Below are positions 38,626-50,100 of a DNA stretch of 64,000 nt, in pieces. The DNA is from Thunnus maccoyii (lineage: Eukaryota > Chordata > Actinopteri > Scombriformes > Scombridae). A program made the translations under genes and the position numbers. The stretch spans positions 22,182,501-22,246,500 of the forward strand of contig NC_056538.1 of the NCBI RefSeq assembly GCF_910596095.1, given 5' to 3'. The notes beneath the pieces are model-generated. The model saw nothing but the letters and a program-made list of their open reading frames with translations. It made no database searches and was not told the origin of the DNA. How positions within the stretch are numbered: the stretch's first letter is position 1; each line of letters opens with the position of its first letter.

Positions 38626-40055
38626 TTTTGAAGGAAGTGTCTCTCGGAAGATGAAGCACTTAGCAGCAAAGCTTTGTCCTCGTTGCAGTCTTAACTCTTC
38701 AGAGAAACATTCACACACCCTCCAAATACAGACATGTCAAGAACACAACGGTGCAGCGACTGTCAGAAACCATGGTAACCATGTCCAAAATGACGTTTGG
38801 CGATAGCTCACACCCATTATTCTGTAACTTGTCCGAGACGTCGAGTGATGCTGCTGTCTAACCCCCTTAAGAGGATTCCTTATCCATTTTACAGTGTAAT
38901 CTGTAAAGCTAGTTATGGGTGCTGAGAAACTTTGATGTTATGTATTTGGAAATACTGTGGTTGGATGTAAAGGCTTGATGTTCAGTGGGGAGGGGGGTGG
39001 AAGAAAAAGGAGAGCGGTCCTTCCCTTTCTTGATCCAGTCATCTGTCATCCATTCCCTACAGTTATTTAACTGTCACTAAGTAGTGATGCTAATGACGTT
39101 TACACCTGTTTAGTTTTTGTCTTTTTTACCGTGTTTACAGTAGACATTCCTTGTGTGTTGTTTGTATTTATTTATGATTATTGGTTTAAGATTGGGGGGG
39201 AAAAATATTGTAAAATCTACAGTACATTGAACACCTGTGGGAGTGCTTCAGCGTTAAACAAGGATCTCAGACTATCATTAAGAGGTAGAGTGAAAAATAG
39301 CTATTATATAAATTACACCTATTAAGCGGAATGATAGAGCACTAAATATTCTCCGAGTTTTGTGTTAAGAAAATTTTTTACTAGATGAAAGATTTCACAA
39401 TCTCCATTGTACTTAAAGTGCAGGGGTTAGAGTATGGTCAGTTAACAGTATATAGTCGATTCTGTGCCTAGGGTTTTTGCAATGGAACAGTTTCCTGTCT
39501 AGTTGAAAAACACTTCATCCACGATTCTGAAGCGTCGCACTCGGTGGTGGGCTCCATTTGCTTTAAGCTTGGCATGCCATTGACTCACTGACCGTATTCA
39601 AGGCTGCCTTTACTCTGAATGTGAAAGAGTTGTCTTCATGTTGCACACATCTTTCCACACTACAGTTCCTCAGCGGGAGTGGAGGGGAGGGGGGTTGGGG
39701 GAGGGGTGTCCGCTTGCTTGGTTAGCTGTCGCTACGCTAATGGAGGGGGGGGAAGGGGGTCACAGATTTGATGTAAATTAATTGTATAAAAGATCCAGAG
39801 GACCAGGGTGGAGTGGAGGAGCACTGTTGATCGGTGCTCTGTGTATATAAAAACTGACTGTTCTTTGAGTGCAAAGGTGAAAGATGTATGAAATATGAAA
39901 GCAATTCAATCAAATTTGACTCTACCTAAGTTTGATTCAGGATATTTTCTGCGTTTGTCTCCGCAGATATTTTCTTTATGTAATTAGAACGTGTAGCAGA
40001 CAATGACTGAAGTCTTTTCTTTCTTTTACAAATAAAGAGCAGCTTCCACAAACTG
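38611..40055 (+). other. picalm: picalm terminal exon: MQFM stop plus 3' UTR
   Basis: After acceptor ctcttgcag the frame reads MQFM and then TAA (38,623-38,625). This reproduces the canonical CALM C-terminus. A long non-coding stretch follows with no repeat until a poly(A) signal AATAAA at 40,031-40,036. The 3' UTR is thus about 1.4 kb. It includes G-rich tracts near 38,985-39,005 and 39,680-39,760. Confidence 0.85.
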
Positions 40056-40261
40056 TTTCTTGTCCAAGTGAATGGTAAAAGTATAAGGGAGCCTTTCTTT
40101 GTGTTGAATTTGACACCAGTGTGGCATACAGTTAACAGGCAATGATATGACACAGTTTGAACCTAAACATACTTTTTTGTTGTTTCTATAAATGAGTCAG
40201 GTGTGCTACCTGTCTGGTCAATAGGCTGTTGAGATTCAATGAAGTTTATACAACACACTAG

Positions 40262-40576
40262 AGCTGCAATGATTAGTTGAACGGCAGCTATTTTGATAAT
40301 CATTTAATCATTTCTTGATGAAAAATGCCAAACATTTGCTGGCAGCTTCTCAAATGTGAGAATTTGAAGCTTTTTTTGTGTAATCAATGATAGTAAACTG
40401 AATATATTTGGATCATATTTGGAGTGTTGATCAGACAAAACATTTGAAGACATCAGCTTGGACTCTAAGAAATCAAACCGGATATTTTCCACTATTTTCT
40501 GATGTTTTATAGACAAAATAATTGAGAAAATAATGCTGATGAATCGATTATCAAAAGATAATTATTACAGCTCTAC
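40262..40576. repeat. 'gggctgcaac' repeat downstream of picalm
   Basis: It runs from 'agagctgcaatgattagttg' to 'gataattattacagctcta' and contains 'catttgaagacatcagctt'. It begins about 200 nt after the inferred picalm poly(A) site. Confidence 0.8.
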
Positions 40577-42185
40577 ACCATGCAGTATTTTCACCCAGGC
40601 GAGACAGTAGACAATTACTGAATAAAAATGAATAATTAAATGTGTCTGGGGGAGGGAACGCCCGATGGCTCCTGAGATAAATCTGTCTTGGGAGCCACCT
40701 GTTCATTGTGTGTAGTATTCTTGGAATAATGCATTGTTCCTGATTTGTTGTGTAGTATCTTAATTAATTATAAAGTAATTTAGGAATATGTACTTTAAGT
40801 CCAAATATCTTGAATAATGTCAGCTGGTATTAATGCTTTAGTGGTGCATGTTGTTGCCATGTTCCCAGATGAAGTAACTTCTATATTCAGCACATTTACT
40901 GTGTGTTCTGACTTTTCTCTCAGGGTCTCATATGGATATTGCCTTATTTTGAGGGCTCACAAGCTAAAATGTTAGAAACCACTTATTTAGTACATTAATA
41001 TCATGTTTTTTAACCACATACATAACTGTTAAAACCATCCGCCAGCATAAATAAAAGTTTACCCACCCAAAAGATAAACACTCATCTAAACAGAAATTTA
41101 AGATGAGATAACACTTTATTGGTCCCTCAGGGGAAACTAGATGTTACAGCAGCACAAGAGGAAAGAGGCCATGTAGGTTAATAGAGCAAGTAAAGGAATA
41201 AAAATGGAGAAAATTAGTCACAAATCCAAATGAAACCTTTATACAGATACTAAAAAGTAAGTAAAACGATATGTAAGTAGGGAACAAAGTCTACAACAAA
41301 TTGAAATATGTAAGAAACTATATACAGTATTGTATATAAGGTATACATATTGTATATAAGGGTGCCTAATAATGAGGTATAAGTGCAAGACTGACTACCA
41401 GCATAGTGCAGTTCCTCATATTGCTGATAAATGTAACGAAGTGGAATGATATAATACAACAACACGATAGGCATACAACAATATAGGATATTATACAGTA
41501 ATAAATACATACATAAATTGTGTCATATTTTAGAAAAATGACATGTAGTGCAGTAAATAAAGTGACAAGCACTAGTTAAAGCAACATAAGCGAAGCATGA
41601 ATATACTGTACATATAGGATTATAATGAGATAGTCTAATAATAACAAGGATGTGGGATGATAGAAATACACAATGTTAAATAGGAATTATATATATAGCC
41701 TAATAGGGTGACATGTATTGCAGTAAGTAGTGTTATAGTTCTGTTTTCCAGCTGTTTATTTCTCCTCTCTCTGCTCTGATCCACAACAAACCAGCAGGGA
41801 ATCAGGTGTAAATGGAAATCAGAGTCACAGTGTGAATACAGTCTATCTACTCTAAACACTTTTAAGGCCTTTAAACTGTAGTACAGATGGGAAAATAGCA
41901 CTATATTGTGGTCATGTAATGGCTGTTTGAAATACACCTTAGGTCCTCCTGGATTATTGCCTGCAGGGGATGTTCACACCCTTTTGTCAAACAGATATGT
42001 GGAAAGTGAGGACACCTGCTGGACGTTGCCTGCTATTACAGCACAGATGGCTCAACACGCCCTGACAGATTTACCTCAATTTGATATAATTCATACATTT
42101 AATCTGGCATCAGAGGCTCATACACCTGCCTCAAATCAAGAGATGCATTATAAGAGAGAAAACAGCCTTCAAAGTGCTCATCTGG
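40577..42185. other. Spacer between picalm and sytl2
   Basis: No coding exon is supported. At 41,101-41,160 there is a copy of a dispersed fish repeat ('ataacactttattggtccct', 'ggggaaactag'). It resembles the 3' tail of LINE-type elements, and the AT-rich sequence to about 41,720 may be its decayed continuation. The sytl2 promoter should lie in the last few hundred bases. Confidence 0.5.
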
Positions 42186-42189
42186 CTGT

Positions 42190-42296
42190 TCATGTCAGGT
42201 CCTTCCCATCCTCATAGTCTGAGTCCGCCCTCCTCCTCTCAGCTCCTGTCCGAGGAGTCCAGCAGCAGCAGCAGCAGCAGCAGACCGGTGGAGGAG
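42190..42296 (+). other. sytl2: Likely 5' non-coding exon of sytl2 with (CAG)n
   Basis: A relatively GC-rich stretch containing about seven AGC/CAG triplets (42,260-42,283) ends at GAGGAG followed by a donor (gtaaaa). The next recognised sytl2 exon starts at a splice acceptor (cttacag, exon at 44,044), so a non-coding first exon is required upstream. This is the best candidate. Its 5' end is not defined. Confidence 0.45.
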
Positions 42297-43096
42297 GTAA
42301 AAACTTTTCTTTCACCTTGTGTATTTTTCTTTAACCGACACAGCAAGACGGAAGTTACAGTTTGAGACGAGCCTGCAGGTGTCCTGTGAGTGTTCAGGTA
42401 GGCGACGTTTTATATACTTGTGGTGAGAAAGTAAGTGGTACCTACAGGTAAAAGAAAGTTATCTCAGCTATTGACAGGAAGGTACTGGCACTAAAGGTAA
42501 GCTTATGTCACTCTTATTTAAGTTAATTGGTATTAGAGTGTATTCATAAACAGGGGTATAAAAACTAGGTAGCTTTGGATCACAAATATCCCAGAAAATG
42601 CCATCAGTCACATGATTTAACTATTTCTATCCCTAACTTTTGACAATTCATTGTTAGAGCTCCATTCAGCTGTAAAGACTACTCTTAACTACTCTTATGA
42701 TTTAAGATACATATTTGAAATAGTGAAACTCTGTACAGTGGGCTTCCTCTAAAGCCAAACCTAACTGTGGGTGACATGATTATCAAATAAATTAAATTGA
42801 GTTTGTTAAACAGACAAAAAAAAAACCTTACAAGCAGGAGAACATCTCTTGTCATGTGTCCTCAAGCTTGTTCACTTTTGTCTCAGATTCTGCAGCTGCG
42901 CAAAGACATACACAGATTTTTACTCTAAATATAAAGTCAAAAGATGTTTTTAAAGGAAAAAACTAAACGCTTTACTTCCTCTGCTGAGCTGTCTTATTTG
43001 GAAGTCAGAGTTGACGCTTTTACCTGCTGTGTCAACAACCAGTTCCCTGAATAAATATGTTTTAGGAGCACACAAAATACTTTTCAATACTTGACA

Positions 43097-43707
43097 GTAG
43101 GGCTGGGCGATATGGACAAAATCAAACATCACGATATTTGTGCCCAAATACCTTGATATTGATATTGCAACAATATTGTAGATGACTATTGGTGCTTTCA
43201 CAAAACATTTTGAGATTTTTGATCAATAATCATCAGTAGTGTGGATATAATGACTAAAGCTGAAATTGTACCTTCTGTGTCCACAAGTATGTGAGGGTCC
43301 ATGTGATGTAACTTTTGTCATTATAGGTTGTACGCATAGGCTCTGTGCGGACATCCGCGTACTTCCAATTTGTTTTGACCACACAACACTGTCTTCCTGT
43401 AGATGCCAATCTACTGTACATGTGTGGAACATGTTCTCCAAGCAGACTCCAGAAAGTAGTATAAACAGAGCTATTACGCATCTGTGGTGTCCACAGTAGT
43501 ATATTTGTAGCTTAAGTGGGTAAAGGCAAATAATAGAACAGCTAGAACAGTCTGCAAATTACATCACTTTACTGTAAAGTTGCCTTCAAAACCAGGAAAA
43601 GACAACACTTATGTCATATCACGATATTACGATATCCAAAATCTAAGATGATATCTAGTCTCATATCACAATATCGATATAATATTGATATATTGTCCAG
43701 CCCTGTT
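43097..43707. mobile_element. Non-autonomous DNA transposon with 'gggctgggcgatatgg' inverted ends
   Basis: The left end is 'agggctgggcgatatggaca'. The right end read on the other strand is 'cagggctggacaatatatca'. Internal words such as 'catcacgatattt' are mirrored as 'atatcacgatattacgata'. There is no coding frame. It sits in the first intron of sytl2 and is common in fish genomes. Confidence 0.8.
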
Positions 43708-44043
43708 TGAAGGAAGATAATCGTGACTTTATAATCATAACTGGGTGGAATTGTTGGCACTGCTTCAAGTATTGCAGATGTTACTTCTTAAGATGAATCT
43801 ACTGGGTGCCAAAGCATTCATTATCTATAATCAGGAGCATGTTGTGTTGGAGTCACTGCTTTTTAAAAAAAAAAAATCATTTTAGAAAATTAATGGTACA
43901 ACTCAACAAACAACAACAAGGATGTTCCTCTAAAGCTTTACAGACACTTAAAGGAAGGCGTAGTCATAAAATATGGGAGCAGTGAGCAAGAATGGTTAAG
44001 GATGTGAGGGTGTGAATGTGTTGCCACGTGATTTGTCTTACAG

Positions 44044-47000
44044 TGACAGAACCAGCCGGTGGTTGCTCCCCACTGCCAAGCGTTTCCACACCTGCCCGCT
44101 GAGAGAAGCAGGAGGAGACACCATGATTGACCTGAGCCATCTAACGGAGGAGGAGCAGGGGGTGATAATGACGGTGCTGAGGAGGGACGCCGAGCTGAAG
44201 AAGGCCGAGGAGGAGAGAATCAGGTAGACATATCTTACATCCGTCAGTCCTGTTTTAGCGAAAAAACAAAGCATGACATCCTAGAACAATATTTGTGGCG
44301 CTGTTGTGGAGATTTTCATGCTTCAAACTGTACAGTATTCAACGTGGGTTACTTTACATGAGCCAAAAATGTTTGGCAACATTTAAATTAATGCCGTGTC
44401 ATTGAGCTAATGTAATTTTAATGATTCAATAAGTGCTCCCCAGTCCTTTCCATCGCCTGTTTTGTGAGAGGAGGCCTTTGTGGGACAGTAGACACACTGG
44501 TAAAAATGATGATACGTGTCTCGCCGTAATAGAATAACACAATAACAGCTCGGCCGGATACAGACACTGCCTCAATCGCTGAGAAGCCTCAATGTGAGAT
44601 GAGCAATTAGATTACAGCCAAGTTGAAGTCCACACGTGGGAGAGGATCATGCTGGTCTGACAGGACAAGAAAAGAAACCCCCAGAGGCACAATCATAAGA
44701 GACGCCTCACCTGTGAAGAGCCTGATGACCGCTCAGTTTAATTTCGCAAAATTGGATCCCGATACTGCCTCTCTAGAGCTTGGAATAAAGATAAAATGAA
44801 AATCAGCTGCCCCTAAGGTCTCCATTGAAGCAATGGGAGGTGTCATACATTCCTCACAGTGTATGTTCAGGGCACGTTAAGACAAACAAGTGCCTTCGTA
44901 TCTTTTCTGACCTCTCCCATGCGCCGAAACAAAAGGATAAACGTCTTCATCCCCCATGGAGTCGTAATGCAACAGTGCATGTCAGCTGCAACAAAAAAAT
45001 GAATGTACCCTCTTTGAAGATGCGCTACACTTCATTTTCAAAAGTCAAGAATGCCATGAGACAATGTGCTTTTCATTGTGAGTTTAATGGAATTGGTCGG
45101 CCAACTTTTTTATTGGCAGGAGGCTGAATGCTCGCTGTGTCTCGAGTAGTCTGGTGTAAAAGGATTAAGCCAACAGCCTGTAATAATGTGCTACCCCTTT
45201 TTTCACATGACCGCTGTGGAGGAAAGATGAGTTGGGCTGGTCATTTTAAGGCGAGGGGATTTTTTTTTTTCTCTCTTTAATTCAATTTTAACTAGATGTT
45301 TTGCAAATTCTTTCCTTTTAGATAGACCATGTGCACTGTTATATAAAACTCATAATGAAGCAGTGAAAAGTAGCAATAAAAAAATATATGATGTACTGAA
45401 GATAAACAATTTTCAGTTCATTAAGTAGCTCAACAGGGAAACACTGTCCATTGAGACCCAGAGGGAATTTTTCAATTTCACTGAAACCTCATATTATCTT
45501 CAAATGAACTTTTAAAGACCTTTTTGCTCAAAACGAGGACGGGATTTTGTCTCCCATCACCAACATTGTAAGCATGTTTGGAGGGTATCTTCTAATGGAT
45601 AATATGAACAGGAGGAATGATTACAACAAGCAAAACCTGTTTCGTTGTTCATACGGGCACCTGACTGTACATACTTGAAAAACTGTGAACTTATCCTTTA
45701 AGGAAATGTCTAAAAAAAAAAAAAAAAAAAGCAGCCGAACAGACTGAATTTTATAGTAAAAAATGAATAAGAGAACTGACATGATAATAAACCACAGAAT
45801 TATAGAAAGGTTTGACTGCTGATATCTTCTCAGGTGTGTTGTATCATAATTTAGAGGCTCTGATATCCCCGATGGACTACACCATGCACATCCATTTAGC
45901 ATTTAGTATTTTCCAACCTAAATCTAAATTGAATCTATATCCATTTGAGCAGAAAGTCATTGGAGCATTTCATTTGTTCATATGACTGAAACAACTTCAA
46001 AACACCCTGAGATTCGTCTTTGTCTGCCGGTGGTTTTGCTCAAACTGAATTGAAATGGTGTCAGATTCTCCATTCATTTCAGCTTAAAGTAAGCGTCTTG
46101 TATTTGTTCACTCACAAGAGAGGGTCTTTTGTGTCTTCGTAGCCACTGGGCTGGAGAGGTACAATATCCTGTGTGCTTGTGATATACTTTTCATAACTTT
46201 CATTCAGTATGAAATGGCACTCAGATTAACATACATTATAAAAGGACTATGAATGACCTTACAGAAAAACCTCTTGACTTAATCATTTGTCATTTATCTC
46301 CTTTGTGTTTTTCCCACCAGGAAACTAGAGACGGTCCTGAACAATGACTCACAGTCAGACAGCAAGCTGAAGTACCTGACTGGAGAGTGGTTTTATGAGG
46401 CCAAGTCTCGCAGACACATGGACAAGATCCACGGCTCGGAAATCATCCTGGCCTCCATGAAACAGAGGAAAGCCGGTGGTTTAGGTGTGCTCATGCTCTA
46501 CCGTAATGCGCGTTTTATGATCAAGGAAAGAATCTTGCTCCCATCTGTACGTTACTCTGTGATTCAGTCTCATAGCACTATGCAAACTTTGCACTGTGGA
46601 AATGTTAGATTTAAACATTGGTTTCACCCCCAGCAAACATTTTATCCTTACTGGCAGACAGTAGACATCTGTGGAATCACCAAAAATACAACTCACTGTT
46701 GAATAACTGATAAAAAAAAAAAATATTTAAATTTTTTTTTTTTTTTTTTTTAAATATCCCTCTTGAAGATTTGCATAATGGACGCTATGTGACTGAATCA
46801 AGGACTAATGTGTGGAGTGCTGAGATCAGAAATGGGTCTAGGAAATAATACTGTACTGTATTACCAAACTGGTTACTTCAATTGCATATTGTTGTATTCA
46901 CAAACTCATGTATACTCAGCTCATTTCCTCTTTCTGCTGCAGACGGATCTCTTAGAATTGAAAGATCCAAGACACCCAGCAGTCGAGGTTCAGACACCGT

Positions 47001-47092
47001 CCCTCCACCGAAACCTGCCAGATGTTTGGAGGCAATACAGCCACAGGAGATGATGTATACAATCCTCACTTATCTATCTATCTATCTGTCTG

Positions 47093-47135
<43 letters not shown>

Positions 47136-50100
47136 GTCTATCTATCTATCTATCTATTTATCTGTCACCCTTTCACTTTCTTATTTACATCCTTGATTAG
47201 TCTGATAGAGACATCCCACAATGGTACACAAGAGGTAGCGATGTCATATCTTTATATAAATATCTTATATCTTATATCTTGTTATTGACTGGTCGAATAC
47301 ATATTTCATAATGAAGACTTGATTCACAAGATATAGTCTGATTGGGCTGTTAAAATCACACATTTCCACACATACTGTATAATTTCACAGCAGCCTGTTT
47401 CTCTCTGTTTCTCTCCCTTAAAGATTCTACTAAAAGTTTCAATTTAAACTACATTAAATGACTCTTGATCAGTTTGAAATGCTGGTATAGCTTCACTCTC
47501 TGTGTGTGTGTGCACAGTGCGCGTCCTGTCTTGTGACTCAACCTGTGTCAACAAAGGCGGTTCTAACAGGGAACATGTCCGTTTTATAGCCCAGCAGCAG
47601 CTACCTGCTCACAACATTGCAGGATGTGGACTGAAGAGGGCTGGTCTGATGTATGAAGGGAAAACAGACCAGTTTAGCAAAGTGTTTAAACTCAATAGAG
47701 CTCTCGGTGTAATTGCTCCAAATGAGAAGTGGCTGTCAGTCTCGGGTTTCTGGGATTTACCACCAGTATTTTCTCAACTATAGTGATTTTTTTTTTTTTT
47801 GTTTAGTTATTTGATGATTATTGATATATTCTGAAAATGTATGATCTTTAAAATGTTGCAACTTACTCCACTAGAGGGCTGCTTTATTATCTATTCAAAC
47901 TGGGGAACCAATACAAAATGTGCAGTTAAATAACTTTGTGCCATAACCAAGACATATTTAACATACTTTCTATTAGAGTACAGTCAATATTTGGTTTGGC
48001 AAGGCTTCAGAACTTTGTGCACAAGGTTGCAGTTGTCCTAAACACACAGCAGACTCCAGTCTGTTATAGCCTGAAGTCTTGGGTACTTGAAATATGCAAA
48101 TTCCAGGATTTGCAGTGTAGTTCCCGTTATTTTGTTAACACATGTAGTTTAGATGAAATCAAGTCAGAAACTTAAGACTTGCTATTGTTAGGTAGATATT
48201 GTGAGTTTGTCAAACAGGAGTCCCTTCAGTATATTGTTTGGTTTGGGTGGGTAGACATCCCTCTCTTTGATATTAGCATTATTTACGTGTCAGCAAGCCC
48301 CAGTCATGCACATCACAGTATATTGAGCAAAACTCCCACTCACTGCTGAGGTACTAAGGAGTTTTGCAGTGGGTGTGTCATGTTCAAATACACATTATAA
48401 CTCTCAGTGTTTTTAGTGCTTAACTAGAAATGTAAAATATTTTTCCCACAGTGATGCAGAGAAAGAGAATCTGAATTCAACAGTCCGCTCTCCAAGAACG
48501 GTAGGCATGTGTTAGAAAACAAACTGACTTTTTTGGTAGTTTTCCTCTTTTTACAGTGATATCAGAGCTGTTCTAACATTTGTTTGTTTTTTTTTCTTCA
48601 AGCCAAGGCACAACCCGTTCAACCGAGCTTCCCTTATTGTTGTTGAGCCAACTGAAAATACAGAGGGGTTGTCAAAGAGACGAGACCAGGAGTCGTCTGA
48701 GACAGGTGTGAACATTTAGAGCAGACATACACATCTGTAAAGCTGTGAAATAGGGAGTGACCGCATGATAGTGATAGCAGTGCAGTATGAGATCCATAAT
48801 GGCACAATGTCATAAGTGCATCAGACCCACCCTGTCGTGCTTTTTCTGTTTCCCTCAGAGCCCATATCTCCCTTGAAGCATCACCCAGCAAGTGGGACCA
48901 GTCAGACTTCAGGTGGCTCCATCACATCAGAGGGCTCCTCTGTAGGTTTCAGGCCTGTGCCCAAGAAGAGGACATTTCTGTCAAGACGTGCCGGCAGCCA
49001 GACAGAAAGCAATGGCTCAGACTCTCAGGTAGGGTCAGTGGGGATCGTCCCTGCCCCAAGACGGAGTCTCCAGCGGGGATCTAGTGGAAGCTCGAATCAG
49101 TCCTACCTGAAGGGCCAAGATGAAGTGCCTCAGAAAACCGTGGCTGCAGTTTCTAATCAAGTTCCTCAGCCTGCTCAGCCATCCGGCTCTGCAGATGAAA
49201 ACCCCCAGCAGCCACAGATTTTGTTTAATTCCAGTCTGGAGAAGGACAGAAACCTACCTTCTATAACCAGAGACAGGGCAGTGGAAAATACAGCCTACAA
49301 CTCTTACCCAACATCTCCAATTAAACTCACTCATCCTTCTACTGCTACTGCTACTCACGACTTGTGCAGTTTCAGACCAGTCACATACACCAGAGGCGAC
49401 GCGTCAGTCGACAGAGAAATCCCACAGAAGAGCGAAGACAGAGATGAGCAGACCCAAAGAGAACACATCGCTGGGAACACTGTCACCCTACCCACCGTCA
49501 TCATCCAGGATTCAGACAGAGACATCAGCAGCAGTGTGGGAACAGCAATGAGGCAGGAGGAGCTGAGTTTGACCCATAGCACTGTGGGTAAGTTCAGTAA
49601 CAAGAAGTAACTCTTCTTAGTTAATTGTAAGTTTGAGGCAGGGTGTTAATGTCAGCTGAGACAGTGCTTCCTAATATTTCTGGCATATTGAGCCTGAAAG
49701 TGAAACAACGTCTACTTGTTGTGACTTGTGAGCAGTTCAACCATATAAGAGTGACATTTTCTTCCTCTTGTTTCTTTTGAAAGATTTTTAGAGGCCTGAA
49801 GAGGTGAAAATATGCAGTATTTAACAAGAAAAAAAGCAAATATTAGAGAAATTCAAAAAAGGATTGACAAAATTTACAGATTTTTATAATTATCCGGTAA
49901 CTCAACAGATTTCGGCACCTGCTTTTGCTTCTTCTACTGTAGACTACTTCACTTCATGTCATGCTGCCACTCACCGTTATATGTCTCCACTCCACCAAAA
50001 AGTCCAGAAAATGCAGAATAATAAGAGCAGTGTGTCAGAGATGTACATAACTAGATACAATACCTGGTTCAGACGAGGGCTGTAGTTTTATGTCATCCCC

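Noticed and set aside
41250-41937. Leu/Tyr-rich open frames between picalm and sytl2
   Set aside because: AT-rich sequence within a likely decayed repeat; the hydrophobicity comes from base composition.
46882-47288. Open frames rich in Leu, Ser, Ile and Tyr after sytl2 exon 3
   Set aside because: They are read-through of the coding exon into the (TCTA)n microsatellite.
47502-47783. 93-codon open frame in a sytl2 intron
   Set aside because: It lies wholly inside the intron between exons at 47,054 and 48,452, with no acceptor or donor that fits the sytl2 phases.
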